A stretch of DNA of 64,000 nucleotides from Candidatus Freyarchaeota archaeon (GCA_030587365.1 JAUQZE010000024.1:1-64000), one strand, 5' to 3'. Counted from the first letter of the stretch, positions 6,496 to 15,058 are shown. A program made the numbers and translations. The notes: generated by a model not told the origin, from the letters alone.

Positions 6496-6591
6496 CTATA
6501 AAATCCGAGTAAAATAAAAACCAAAATGAAACACGTGATTTAGAAGTAAAGGTAATGAGAACAATCTCCTGAAAAAATAACAGGAACCAGC

Positions 6592-6769
6592 GGAGTGGTA
6601 GCCGAGCCTGGTAAGGCGACAGAAAAGTAGAGAAACTGTCGAAACTTGAGTTGGCTTAGTCCAATTCAAATGGCATCGAAACTGGAAACTGGACTGGAAT
6701 GCTGAAGCTCGGTAGAAATCTGTTCTCCCCAATGTGGAGGCGGCGGTTCAAATCCGTCCCACTCCGCCA
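6592..6769 (+). tRNA. tRNA-Ser with long or composite intron, anticodon uncertain
   Basis: Acceptor GGAGTGG/CCACTCC, G73 and CCA. The long variable arm (TCTCC...GGAG) makes it type II, and with G73 serine. Anticodon stem ACAGA pairs with TCTGT across about 100 extra bases. No U33 follows ACAGA directly, so more than one intron or a non-canonical site is likely. The insert holds several loops that could supply a serine anticodon (GTCGAAA, CTTGAGT, CTGGAAA). Confidence 0.72.
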
Positions 6770-7237
6770 CTATCCATTATTACACTAGGAACAGAATAGA
6801 ATTAAGAAAAAAATGCTGAGAAACTCCTATCGATAATCTCTTGATGGTAGGTATTTACGCCGCTTCCGAATTTTTTCTTAGCGGATAACCCACCTCATTG
6901 CATACCGACAGTTTAGCCGCGAATTATACTTATTTATGTTTCAGAAAAGTCTTTCTAACTTTTTGAAATGTAACGGGAAACAAATAAGCCTCCAATTTTC
7001 CACACGTTTTAATGAGAGATGGATTTGCTTTTTGCTAAGTATTTTAATCAATAGTTTAGATTTAATTTACATTTTTCAAAATTGGCGGGTATATTCTTAT
7101 CATATTTTTAAAAATATGGAAAAATTTATAATTTAACAATACAGTATGTAATCAGTGAGCATTTGAAGGGGAAATCGTAGCCATTATTGAAAACTTGACT
7201 GAACCCTTTCAAAAAATGAAAAGAGGTGTGTTAAGAT
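6770..7237. other. AT-rich stretch after the tRNA cluster
   Basis: No coding-like frame and no recognised RNA. The T-rich end of the cluster may act as terminator. The AT-rich part around 7100-7135 (TTTTTAAAAATATGGAAAAATTTATAA) probably carries the promoter of the next gene. Confidence 0.4.
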
Positions 7238-7699
7238 TTGTCCGAATTAAATTCTTTTTATAATGCGGTAATTTTCGGCACGTTACTCTGCGCCGCGGAT
7301 AAGATAGGAGTAAAACCCATGTTACTGGGACGACAAGCAGCCACCATACTAAAACCCCTATTGGAAACTCTCGCCAAACAGGCTTTAGGTAAAAAACCCC
7401 CATCAAACATGGAGGAGCTTCTAACATATTTCAAAGAGATGGGAAAAACCGGCGGCACATCAGACCCAGAAAAATCAGAAACGAGTTTCTCTGAAAACTG
7501 TCTCCACTCAAAAGTAGTTAACTGCATGTATCTCAAAATGGCTGAATACGGAAAATCCATAGGATATACGAGCTGCCCCCTGTGCGCCACCGGCATTCTC
7601 GCAATGAGCCTCATCAGCGCCCTAGGTTTCGGTGAAGTTTCAGACTTTAAAGTGGAAACAAGTGGCAACACTTGCGTCACCAAAATGTTAATCGATTAA
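7238..7699 (+). CDS. V4R-like small-molecule-binding protein
   Basis: 153 residues, TTG start after AGGTG. The C-terminal part (residues about 100-153: YGKSIGYTSCPLCATGILAM, then a hydrophobic LISALGFGEVSDF and VETSGNTCVTKM) has the layout of the V4R (4-vinyl reductase) domain, where conserved cysteines follow a glycine-rich helix. The N-terminal half is alpha-helical and unrecognised. V4R domains bind small hydrophobic ligands or metals and often act as sensors. It stands alone between the tRNA cluster and a decayed TA locus. Domain call moderate; ligand unknown. Confidence 0.5.
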   Translation: MSELNSFYNAVIFGTLLCAADKIGVKPMLLGRQAATILKPLLETLAKQALGKKPPSNMEELLTYFKEMGKTGGTSDPEKSETSFSENCLHSKVVNCMYLKMAEYGKSIGYTSCPLCATGILAMSLISALGFGEVSDFKVETSGNTCVTKMLID

Positions 7700-7954
7700 A
7701 GCAGACAATAAGAGCAGAATAAAAGAATTAAAAAAATGCACAAGACCGAGACAGGTTAGTCTAATGTTCTTTCTTGGGCAGCTTCTCACCATGAAGCTAG
7801 CTGATTGCGTGTACCTACCTACATGGCTGGCTTGCTTTGGAAAAACTCGGGATCCGTCGTCTGCACCCTGTATGCCCAAGCTCTTATTTTATTCTCTGCC
7901 CTTAAAGCCCTAAATGGGGGGAGTACCGACATACTTATTCTTTTAAAAGTTTTA

Positions 7955-7991
7955 CTTTCAATCCTCATTGCTGAGGAATCTCTTTCGCAAG
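7955..7991 (-). repeat. Solitary CRISPR-like repeat
   Basis: A 37-base reverse-strand element, CTTGCGAAAG to CAATGAGGATTGAAAG. It matches the repeats at 435-468 and 41154-41190 with a few changes. No spacer or second repeat is adjacent; it abuts the broken VapC copy. Confidence 0.65.
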
Positions 7992-8078
7992 ATCGGCAAG
8001 GCTGATCTTCTTGGCTTGCGGCTCATAAGGTAATCTACTATCGTTTCCGTGTCTACGCATACAGCCTTTAAAGTTTCA
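7992..8078 (-). pseudogene. Decayed VapC (PIN) fragment
   Basis: The reverse strand resembles the start of the VapC gene at 41668 (AAGGCTGTATGCGTAGACAC, then GATAGTAGATTACCTTATGA). It stops after about 28 codons, where the CRISPR-like repeat begins. Only the first PIN motif remains. Confidence 0.6.
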
Positions 8079-8292
8079 TGTTTTCCACAACTCATTCACA
8101 CTTTTCATTATGTTGTTCATTTCCTAATCTCATGCGCCAGCTAAATCCTGGACGGGTATTACCTTCTTCAAAACAGCCTCACACTCGCCTGAAACTTCTA
8201 TCAATAGTAGTCGCCCTTTTTTATTTCAAGCTTCCTGAGAACACTTTCTGGTATCGTAATCTGGTAGTTCCTCGTGACTTTCACTTTAGCCA
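8066..8292 (-). pseudogene. Decayed AbrB-type antitoxin, copy of the gene at 41462
   Basis: The reverse strand starts TTGGCTAAAGTGAAAGTCAC after GGAGGAATTC and encodes KVKVTRNYQITIPESVLRKLEI. This is almost the same as the intact AbrB at 41462, and the upstream region is alike too. The frame is lost in the middle (the motif that reads GDYVSIEV in the intact gene is shortened), and a TGA occurs where the intact gene reads TGG GAC. With the VapC fragment it forms a dead duplicate of the whole operon. Confidence 0.75.
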
Positions 8293-8470
8293 ACCGAATT
8301 CCTCCAAAAATATTCTGTTCCTAGTAAAAATATTAAATTCTAGTAAAAAAAGGATACTTGGCGCTGGTGCAAACACAAGTTTTTTGGTTCTCCCCGAATC
8401 TCTGGCGGAAGTGATGCGGTGTTCAGTATTTTATTCATTCAACCAAAAACAATTATAAGTTTGTGAAAAG

Positions 8471-8479
8471 TTTATATAC
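8471..8479 (+). promoter_or_regulatory. TATA box of the tusA-dsrEFH operon
   Basis: TTTATATAC about 58 bases before the tusA ATG, preceded by AAAAG. It is a canonical archaeal TATA element with a predicted start near 8500. Confidence 0.6.
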
Positions 8480-8528
8480 ATTTGGTTATTTCCATTACTT
8501 ATTGAATATCAAATGGTTGTGAATTAAT

Positions 8529-8807
8529 ATGAATGGTGACCAATCGGTTAATAAGGTTCTTGATGCTCGGGGACTGAAATGCCCTCTGCCTATTGTAAAG
8601 ACAAAAAAGGAAATAGATGAGATGAATTCAGGAGAGGTTCTCAAAGTGCTCGCCACGGATCCTGGGAGCAAGGGGGATTTCGCATCTTGGTGTAAAAAGA
8701 CTGGAAACAAGCTTTTAGAAGCGTTTGAAAGCGACGGGGTCTTCACCTACATAATAAAAAAAAAGGGACGTGAGACGGTTGCCGGGTCTTTTGATTCTCT
8801 TGTTTGA
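8529..8807 (+). CDS. tusA: TusA/SirA-family sulfur carrier
   Basis: 92 residues with the TusA motif LDARGLKCPLPIVKTKKEID, including the catalytic cysteine of CPxP at about residue 18, and the C-terminal GDFASWCKKTGNKLLE. TusA carries persulfide sulfur and passes it to partner proteins, here surely the DsrE/F/H homologues encoded next. The following gene overlaps its 3' end. The pathway in this organism could be tRNA thiolation or sulfur oxidation/reduction; the sequence does not decide. Confidence 0.88.
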   Translation: MNGDQSVNKVLDARGLKCPLPIVKTKKEIDEMNSGEVLKVLATDPGSKGDFASWCKKTGNKLLEAFESDGVFTYIIKKKGRETVAGSFDSLV

Positions 8808-9144
8808 TCCTCCCTTCCAACGTGATAGTGCAGACCATGTTTACGAGATAGCCCAAGCCGCCCTTAGGAAGGGTCACAAGGTGAACATTTTCCTGATGAT
8901 GGATGGAGTTTATAATCCCGTCATATCGCAGAGCGGTGAGCCCTTCCATATGCGCTCGGTCTCAGAGAAACTGGCGGAGCTGCTCGGTAAGGGAGTCCGA
9001 ATTACAGCCTGCAGGGTTTGCGCGGAGTTACGTGGGGTAAAATCAGAAATGCTGCCCAAAGGTGTGGAAATTGGGGGCATTTACGATTTGGCGGATATGG
9101 TGGCTGAGTCGGATGTTGTGATTAACTTCGTGGGGAGGAACTGA
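8770..9144 (+). CDS. DsrE/TusD-like sulfurtransferase subunit
   Basis: 124 residues, GTG start inside the 3' end of tusA. DsrE-fold pattern: LLILLFDPPFQRDSADHVYEIAQAAL, then VNIFLMMDGVYNP, GVRITACRVCAELRGV (candidate sulfur-binding cysteines near residues 81-84) and DVVINF at the end. Members form a hexamer with the F and H subunits and accept sulfur from TusA. The two cysteines keep the active position of TusD/DsrE. Operon order A-E-F-H supports the assignment. Confidence 0.8.
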   Translation: MRRLPGLLILLFDPPFQRDSADHVYEIAQAALRKGHKVNIFLMMDGVYNPVISQSGEPFHMRSVSEKLAELLGKGVRITACRVCAELRGVKSEMLPKGVEIGGIYDLADMVAESDVVINFVGRN

Positions 9145-9145
9145 A

Positions 9146-9487
9146 GTGTCTGAAAAGACGGTGATGGTTGTTGTGAAGTCGAAGCCGTATTCCAGTTTGA
9201 ACTATTACGAAGCTCTTCGTACGGCTTCGGGTCTTTTGTCGCAGCATCGTGTCATACTGGTTTGGATGGGTGACGGGGTCTACGCTGCACTGAGGAATGC
9301 GGATAAAACTCTGACCAGTCAATTCTTTGAAATATTTCAAGGTATGGAGATTAAGCTCTATGTGGAAGAGGAGGCGTTGAAGGAAAGGGGTTTTCCCGAA
9401 GGGGATGTTATTCCTGATGCCGAAGTCGTGGATAGAGGAAAAATTTCGGCTCTTCTCTTAAGTGCGCAAGCTTCAATGGTTTTCTGA
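9146..9487 (+). CDS. DsrF/TusC-like subunit
   Basis: 113 residues, GTG start two bases after the dsrE-like stop. KTVMVVVKSKPYSSLNYYEALRTASGLL and VILVWMGDGVYAALRNADK match the DsrE/F fold, the latter being the family's conserved GDGVY. No conserved cysteine is present, as in TusC/DsrF, which serve structural roles in the complex. Confidence 0.78.
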   Translation: MSEKTVMVVVKSKPYSSLNYYEALRTASGLLSQHRVILVWMGDGVYAALRNADKTLTSQFFEIFQGMEIKLYVEEEALKERGFPEGDVIPDAEVVDRGKISALLLSAQASMVF

Positions 9488-9507
9488 AAAGGTGGTGTGG
9501 TGAAATT

Positions 9508-9816
9508 ATGAAAACTTTGTTTTTTCTGAACAAGAAGGAATTCGACTCCCTGACTCTTGTTGAGAAGTTGAAGGAGAAGGGAGAGGAAGTTGGTGTTGTT
9601 CTTATTCAGGATGCGGTTTACCTCGCTCTGGGAAACAATGAGCATTCTGGGGCGGTGAAGGATTTGTTGGGTAAGGGTGTCGGTTTCCATGTCTTAGCGA
9701 AAGATGCGGAGAGGCGTGGCGTTCAGGATTATCTGATATCTGATGTGGAACTGATTGATTACGACCGGCTCATTGATTTGCTGTTTAGTGAGGGTCAAAG
9801 GGTAATTAACTTGTAG
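9508..9816 (+). CDS. DsrH/TusB-like subunit
   Basis: 102 residues: MKTLFFLNKKEFDSLTLVEK, VVLIQDAVYLALGNN, FHVLAKDAERRGV, ISDVELIDYDRLIDLLF. The QDAVY motif and the C-terminal YDxLIDL are typical of DsrH/TusB. There is no cysteine where many DsrH proteins have one, so a pure scaffold role is possible. Last of the four sulfur-relay genes. Confidence 0.8.
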   Translation: MKTLFFLNKKEFDSLTLVEKLKEKGEEVGVVLIQDAVYLALGNNEHSGAVKDLLGKGVGFHVLAKDAERRGVQDYLISDVELIDYDRLIDLLFSEGQRVINL

Positions 9817-9827
9817 GTCTAGTTTAG

Positions 9828-10283
9828 TTGAGAGTGGTATGTTTGGACGAACTTGATGTCAAGATTTTGCAGATGCTTTCCAGTGATTCACGGCTTTCCT
9901 ATCGTGATATAGCGAAGGAGCTGGGTGTAAGTCATGCAAACGTGTCGAGCAGGATAAAAAAGTTAGAGGAGGACAAGGTAATAAGAGGATACATCACTAT
10001 CTTGGACCCCGAATACATGGATACTTATTCTTTGTGTATCCGTATTTCTGCCAAGACTGGAGCTGACCTTACCACCATTGGACGGGAGATAGCGGGCTTC
10101 GATCGGGTCTATGTGGTTTTGAGGGTTTCTGGGGACTGTGACCTGTTGGTTCTTGGAATGTGCAAAAATAGGCAGGAAGCCATAGACCTAATTTCCAAGA
10201 TATCAGGGGTTCAGGGAATTGAAAAAGTGGAGAGTCACGTGGTTCTGGAGACAATAAAACTGGCGGGTATAAAATTAAAATAA
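9828..10283 (+). CDS. Lrp/AsnC-family transcription regulator
   Basis: 151 residues. N-terminal HTH in LDELDVKILQMLSSDSRLSYRDIAKELGVSHANVSSRIKKLEEDKVIRGY (residues about 6-55), then an AsnC/RAM ligand domain (SLCIRISAKTGADLTTIGREIAG, VYVVLRVSGDCDLLVLGMCKN, GVQGIEKVESHVVLETIK). Such proteins form octamers and sense amino acids or other small effectors. Starting 12 bases after dsrH, it probably belongs to the operon and may control it. TTG start assumed; an internal start is possible. Confidence 0.87.
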   Translation: MRVVCLDELDVKILQMLSSDSRLSYRDIAKELGVSHANVSSRIKKLEEDKVIRGYITILDPEYMDTYSLCIRISAKTGADLTTIGREIAGFDRVYVVLRVSGDCDLLVLGMCKNRQEAIDLISKISGVQGIEKVESHVVLETIKLAGIKLK

Positions 10284-10339
10284 TGAAAATGAAATAAGTA
10301 GAATTTAAGATTCTGAAAAATGGCGAGGAGGTGTAACGT

Positions 10340-10816
10340 GTGGAAGGGAAAAAGGTAGTAAAGTTGGGGAATAAGGCCCCGGATTTTTCTTTGAATGACC
10401 AGAATTATAAACAGTTTCGGTTGTCTGACTTTAAAGGGAAACGGGTACTGTTATCGTTCCATCCACTTGCATGGACGCCGGTTTGCTCGGAGCAGATGAA
10501 GTCGCTTGAGAAAAACAAGGCAGTATTTGATGGTTTGAACACGGTTGCGGTTGGGTTAAGTGTTGACCCGGTGCCGTCGAAGAGTGCGTGGGCGAAGGAT
10601 TTGAACATAAAGGACACCCGATTGTTGTCTGATTTCTGGCCGCATGGAAATGTTGCAAAACTATACGGTATCTTCAGAGAAAAGGACGGCGTTTCAGAAA
10701 GGGCGAACATAATTATCGACGAGAACCAAAAAGTGGTATTTGTTAAGATTTATGAAATATCTAAGCTTCCCGACATAGAGGAAATAATAAACTTCCTAAA
10801 AAAGGCTAAGAAATAA
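10340..10816 (+). CDS. Peroxiredoxin (AhpC/TSA, BCP-like)
   Basis: 158 residues of thioredoxin fold: GNKAPDFSLNDQNYKQFRLSDFKGKRVLLSFHPLAWTPVCSEQMKS. The peroxidatic cysteine sits in TPVC at about residue 49, with the expected upstream threonine and proline and a downstream arginine (TRLLSDF). No clear resolving cysteine, so a 1-Cys or partner-dependent peroxidase. GTG start preceded by GAGGAGGTG. Follows the sulfur-relay operon and may protect its thiols. Confidence 0.87.
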   Translation: MEGKKVVKLGNKAPDFSLNDQNYKQFRLSDFKGKRVLLSFHPLAWTPVCSEQMKSLEKNKAVFDGLNTVAVGLSVDPVPSKSAWAKDLNIKDTRLLSDFWPHGNVAKLYGIFREKDGVSERANIIIDENQKVVFVKIYEISKLPDIEEIINFLKKAKK

Positions 10817-10827
10817 GGTGTAAGCTG

Positions 10828-11619
10828 TTGAAAATGGGCAAAGACAAGAAAGACGCGAATGACGGAAAGATGGGAGTGGGTGACCGCTTCCAGAAGGAAA
10901 CCAAGTACACTCCTGAAAGTCTAAGGGGGCACTCCCTCGATTGGAGCCATCGTACCCCATCTTTCAAAAACCATGAGTCTCCTATCGCAATAATCTCTCT
11001 CCCTGAACCCGAAATCACCGGAGGTCCCAACCTCTGGACAGTACTGAATACTCGAAGATCGAGGAGGACGTATGATGCCGAGCGAACAATTAAGCTTGAA
11101 TTGCTTTCAGTTCTTCTATGGGCTACTCAGGGAGTAACCTCAGTATATGGAGATACTTTTTTTAGAACTGCGCCCTCTGCGGGTGGACTGTATCCCGTGG
11201 AGACGTATCTCAATGTTCGGCTGGTGGATGGTCTTGAACCCGGGATATACCATTTTAGACCGCAAAACTTTGACCTTGAGTTTTTGAAGAAGGGCGATTA
11301 CTCAGGGGAGCTTGCTGAGGCGGCTTTAGGGCAGGCTATGGTGATGAATGCCCAGGTCACGTTTGTATGGTCTGCGGTAGTGGAGAGGTCAAAATGGAAA
11401 TATGGTCAGAGGGCTTACCGATACATTTACCTTGATGCGGGTCACATTGCACAGAACCTTTACCTGGCAGGGGAGGCACTTGGGCTGGGCGTTTGTGCTA
11501 TCGGTGCGCTTTTCGATGAACAGGTTAATATGCTGATAGGTGTGGATGGAATCAGCGAGACAGTTATTTATATGGCTTCGGTAGGCTGGCCAAAAAGAAA
11601 AACAGGTCTCGACTTGTGA
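10828..11619 (+). CDS. SagB-type nitroreductase-family oxidoreductase
   Basis: 263 residues. The FMN-binding nitroreductase pattern covers residues 70-260: WTVLNTRRSRRTYDAERTIKLE, LLSVLLWATQGVTS, RTAPSAGGLYPVETYL, IYLDAGHIAQNLYLAGEALGLG. These are the SagB/ThcOx signatures (SAGGLYP and AGHxxQN). The family oxidises azolines in peptide biosynthesis, but archaeal stand-alone members occur without such clusters, and none is seen here. TTG start 12 bases after the peroxiredoxin, so co-transcribed. Substrate unknown. Confidence 0.82.
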   Translation: MKMGKDKKDANDGKMGVGDRFQKETKYTPESLRGHSLDWSHRTPSFKNHESPIAIISLPEPEITGGPNLWTVLNTRRSRRTYDAERTIKLELLSVLLWATQGVTSVYGDTFFRTAPSAGGLYPVETYLNVRLVDGLEPGIYHFRPQNFDLEFLKKGDYSGELAEAALGQAMVMNAQVTFVWSAVVERSKWKYGQRAYRYIYLDAGHIAQNLYLAGEALGLGVCAIGALFDEQVNMLIGVDGISETVIYMASVGWPKRKTGLDL

Positions 11620-11839
11620 AAAATGGTGAAAGAAAGAGTCATGCCAGAAAATGGGGTAATTATGGAGTTGAAAGGTGATAAATTGTTTTGAACCTTTTTC
11701 TGTTTCTGAAATTTTTCCTGATTTTCTTAATGATAGTTAGGGATTCTCCAAAATGTTTTAATGTTTAAGTAATGCCAATTTTTCCAAGAAACATGTTTTA
11801 TCCATTTTAGATAGTTTGGAGTAGCTACAATTTTTCTTT

Positions 11840-13312
11840 CTAAGTGGGGGGTTCTGTGTGGATGTTTATTTCTTCTATTTCTGGGATTTTCTTTTTTATT
11901 TTGAGTTCTATTTTTGATGTTAATTCGTGTGCTCTTCTTATGGGCATTGTTTCGTCGAGGGTGCAGTGTATGTAGATGTGGAATTTGTCTTTTGTTTTTT
12001 TGATTCGGATTTCATGGCATTTTCCCGGTCCAATCATATTTTCCACAATTTCTTTGATTTCTTTTTTCATTTCTTTTGCTTCATGCGTAACGTCGCTGTA
12101 TTCGGTTGGGGGTTCTTCTGCTGGTTCTAGGTGTATGTTTACCTCTTCCACCTTGGGTATTTTTTCTCTGATTTCCTCTTCAAGTCTGTCTGCCATTTTG
12201 TGTGTTTGTCTTAGCGAGAGTTGGGGCGGGACTTCGAGGTGAAGATCGATGGTTGTTTTCTTCTGTGCTTCGTGGATATGAACACCGTGAACCTTGAATT
12301 CGTTTACCAATGCTATGTCTCTAATTTTCTCGGGGGTTGTTACTTCATCTATTTCGGTGGGGTCTGTATGTATTATGACCTCTGCGGTGGGTAGGATTCC
12401 TTTAACTCTTTTCTCAACGTCTAGAGCGATGTCGTGGGCTTTTTTTAGGGAATCCGCCTGGTTTATTGAGACGTTTAATACCACAAAGTACTTGGGTCCT
12501 GAGGGCCGCACTCGTACCAGAGAGCATTCCTGCACACCATTCGTTTCGCTAACTACCTTTTTCACCCTTTCGGAGACTCCCTTAGGAGCCCTATCTAGAA
12601 GGGCGTCCACGGTTCTTTTTCCCAGCCTATAGCTTACGTATATCACAATGCAGGCTACAACTAGAGCAGCAAAAGAGTCCGCGTAGAGCAGTATATCAAC
12701 ATGGAAATGCTCGTATAACAGGAAAAATTCTGGAGTAACGTATTCAAGCTGTTTGATTAAGGGGTACAAGCCTGTGTTTTCAGAAATCCAGACAAGAGCT
12801 AATCCGAGAATTACTACGGACGAGCTCCAGATATCTGTGCGAAAGTGCAAAGCGTCCGCCTCCAAGGCTTGGCTGTTGTGTTTTCTAGCCACGCGGTATA
12901 ATGCTCGTGAACGTGAAAAATCAATTACAATGGATATACTCATCACTAGAAATGTCCATATGCTCACCTCAACCTCCGCCTTTGTGAAAAATATTCTGTT
13001 TATCGCCTCGTAAACGATCCATGCACAAGTAACAAGCAAAAGTATTGTTTCCGCGAGTGCCGATAGATTCTCAATTTTTCCGTGACCAAACTGATGGTCA
13101 ATATCCGCGGGTTTGACGGCGGCTCGCACCGCAAAGAAAGTTATAGCCGCTGCCGCCAAATCCAGACCCGAATGCAGGGCCTCTGATAAAATGCCCAAGC
13201 TGTTGGAGAATACCCCCACCACAAATTTAAAAGTTACTAGAAAAACCGCTGCTAGCACTGAACTCAGTGCAACAACACGCATTTCTCTATGAGTATCAAC
13301 TGGCATTTGCAA
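11840..13312 (-). CDS. CDF cation-efflux transporter with three ZT-dimer-like domains
   Basis: 490 residues. Residues 10-230 are the CDF membrane domain with six segments; metal-site motifs are HSGLDLAAA (residues 44-52) and FGHGKIENLSALAE, with HFRTD in helix 5. After it, instead of one cytoplasmic domain, three copies of the ferredoxin-like ZT-dimer domain follow. Each ends with a similar phrase (AEVIIHTDP, EEVNIHLEP, EEINIHTEP) at about residues 240-315, 330-395 and 415-490. Family role: export of Zn2+, Mn2+, Fe2+ or similar against protons. The extra domains may sense metal. Reads toward the SagB gene. Confidence 0.88.
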   Translation of the reverse strand: MQMPVDTHREMRVVALSSVLAAVFLVTFKFVVGVFSNSLGILSEALHSGLDLAAAAITFFAVRAAVKPADIDHQFGHGKIENLSALAETILLLVTCAWIVYEAINRIFFTKAEVEVSIWTFLVMSISIVIDFSRSRALYRVARKHNSQALEADALHFRTDIWSSSVVILGLALVWISENTGLYPLIKQLEYVTPEFFLLYEHFHVDILLYADSFAALVVACIVIYVSYRLGKRTVDALLDRAPKGVSERVKKVVSETNGVQECSLVRVRPSGPKYFVVLNVSINQADSLKKAHDIALDVEKRVKGILPTAEVIIHTDPTEIDEVTTPEKIRDIALVNEFKVHGVHIHEAQKKTTIDLHLEVPPQLSLRQTHKMADRLEEEIREKIPKVEEVNIHLEPAEEPPTEYSDVTHEAKEMKKEIKEIVENMIGPGKCHEIRIKKTKDKFHIYIHCTLDETMPIRRAHELTSKIELKIKKKIPEIEEINIHTEPPT

Positions 13313-13571
13313 TCATCCTAAGAATAGGAGAATAGCGCTCTTTTAAGATTTTCTTAAAGCCCCAAAAATAAACACCAATAACATATACTGGATAAACGAA
13401 CCGATAGTATCATCTGAAAAGCGACGAATAGCTTAATTTTTAGATTCTGAGATTTCCCCTACCTTGTTTTAGAAAGAATTCAATGTTTAAAGATATTTTT
13501 ATATTAGAAAAAAGGTTTTTTGAGAATTTATAAGCAGCTACTATCTCCCATTGGTTAACCTAGTTCCACAC

Positions 13572-14378
13572 TTATTTCTTTGAACGTAGAACAGATCTGA
13601 TCAAGTTTTCGGCGGAGAAATCTCCCTCTGTTAGTAGAGCCAGAGAACTATCCTCACCAATAAGCTCCTCGCGAATAGCGGTTACTGAGAGCCCCTTCTT
13701 CGCAAGATTCTTTACCCTTTGCGATAAATCTTCAAGGTAATCCGCACAGCTTTGAAGAGCTGCTCGTCCATCCTGAACGATTCTACCTAATCCGGTGAAC
13801 AGGATAAGCCTATCTGTCGGGAGCTCCATGAGCTTTCTCATCGACCTTATGATTTCCAAGACATCCTCCGCCGGACGGAAAGCCTTTGGCTTCTCTGTAA
13901 CAAAAAGGTCCCCCGTAAAACACCAACCCTTTTTCGGTTCAACTACTGCTATATGACCCACGGTATGGCCAGGGGTTTCAACTATATTAAAATGGAAATG
14001 ATCAGTATCTATCCTATCAGGTGAAGGAGAAACTTTAGTCGGCTGTGGATAGCCCCAAACCATATCCTGATATTGGAGTAACTTGGGAACCTGATTGATT
14101 AGTGGAACTGCCTTAGTATATGCGAATATTTCGATGCCTAGCCTTTGCTGCAGAAGATAGTTAGCTCCAATATGATCCTCATGATGGTGTGTGTTTACCG
14201 CAAACTTGACGTTTCGCCCCTCTAGAAAATTGACCAACTCCTCAGCAGTATGCTTAGGACCAGTATCAATGAGGAGCCCATCAACAAGGTATACTGCAGC
14301 CCAATAAAGTGGTTTACCATTCATCTCTCGGCTCAACTTAATTTGCGTAACTTCTTCAAAGTGGTTGATCTCAATCAT
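13572..14378 (-). CDS. Metallo-beta-lactamase fold hydrolase
   Basis: 268 residues. Metal motif THHHEDHIGAN near residue 70 gives HxHxDH (with H-H-H-E-D-H), followed by ETPGHTVGHIAVVEP and WCFTGDLFV, carrying the third histidine and the bridging aspartate. C-terminal helical extension with LILFTGLGRIVQDG. Glyoxalase II-like or lactonase-like hydrolases share this layout; the substrate cannot be named. I start at the second ATG, since GAGGAAC lies 6 bases before it; an in-frame ATG occurs 18 bases upstream. Confidence 0.85.
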   Translation of the reverse strand: MIEINHFEEVTQIKLSREMNGKPLYWAAVYLVDGLLIDTGPKHTAEELVNFLEGRNVKFAVNTHHHEDHIGANYLLQQRLGIEIFAYTKAVPLINQVPKLLQYQDMVWGYPQPTKVSPSPDRIDTDHFHFNIVETPGHTVGHIAVVEPKKGWCFTGDLFVTEKPKAFRPAEDVLEIIRSMRKLMELPTDRLILFTGLGRIVQDGRAALQSCADYLEDLSQRVKNLAKKGLSVTAIREELIGEDSSLALLTEGDFSAENLIRSVLRSKK

Positions 14379-14523
14379 CCAAAGTTCCTCACACACTTTT
14401 GCTCATATCCAATAGTGAAGAGACTTAAATTTATGATAAAAATAAGTTTTACCATTTCAAAGAGCCTTAAATAGGATAAGATATTTCTCTCATATTACTC
14501 TGAAAAAAGAAAAACATAGAAAG

Positions 14524-14640
14524 TTAGTCTTTGAGAAATATCGAAAAGGCACCCCATAAACAACACCATGTAGCAATAGTTATACCTATGAAAGCTGGAA
14601 TCAATATCTCTAATGTATCAACAATAGCTTTTTCCTTCAT
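14524..14640 (-). CDS. Small membrane protein (38 residues)
   Basis: Reverse-strand ATG frame encoding MKEKAIVDTLEILIPAFIGI, then TIATWCCLWGAFSIFLKD. It has a short charged start and one hydrophobic segment. The first codons overlap the 3' end of the 94-residue membrane gene, and GAAGG sits around its start, so it looks like the second gene of a coupled pair. No recognised family. Confidence 0.5.
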   Translation of the reverse strand: MKEKAIVDTLEILIPAFIGITIATWCCLWGAFSIFLKD

Positions 14641-14902
14641 TGACCACCCTAAAAGCAAATAGTAGTAGTCCGCCGACTGCTGAAAAAAAATATAATATGA
14701 ACGGACCCCACCAAAAGGTAAAAAACTGGCCTATATTTAAAAGAGAGTAAAACCCCATGAGTAGCTCTCCCGTGTTAATAATGTAGTTGGCATTGATGAA
14801 AGGGAACCCTATAAGATATGTAATAGGAAATGGTAAAACGATAGCCGTTATGGCCAATGTAATAGATAAGTATTTTTTACCAGATTTTTTCTCACCACTC
14901 AA
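14618..14902 (-). CDS. Small membrane protein (94 residues)
   Basis: Charged N-terminus MSGEKKSGKKYLSITLAITA, then three hydrophobic segments (about residues 12-32, 45-62, 64-85). Not recognised; size and layout recall the small subunits that accompany sodium-solute symporters, but no symporter is nearby. Paired with the 38-residue gene overlapping its 3' end. Confidence 0.55.
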   Translation of the reverse strand: MSGEKKSGKKYLSITLAITAIVLPFPITYLIGFPFINANYIINTGELLMGFYSLLNIGQFFTFWWGPFILYFFSAVGGLLLFAFRVVNEGKSYC

Positions 14903-15058
14903 CTGTTCTCACCATTATTAACGACTTTTTGCTTACGGGCTGCTCTTTTTCGTCCTGTTCCAGTTACGAACGTCTCATCCTTAAATATGACATTGAAATT
15001 CAACTATTACATTGCTATAAAAGTTAGCCTACCTCAATTTTAATCTTTCGCAATGCTG

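Noticed and set aside
12000..13000. Forward frames opposite the CDF gene
   Set aside because: Antisense shadows of a well-supported membrane protein.
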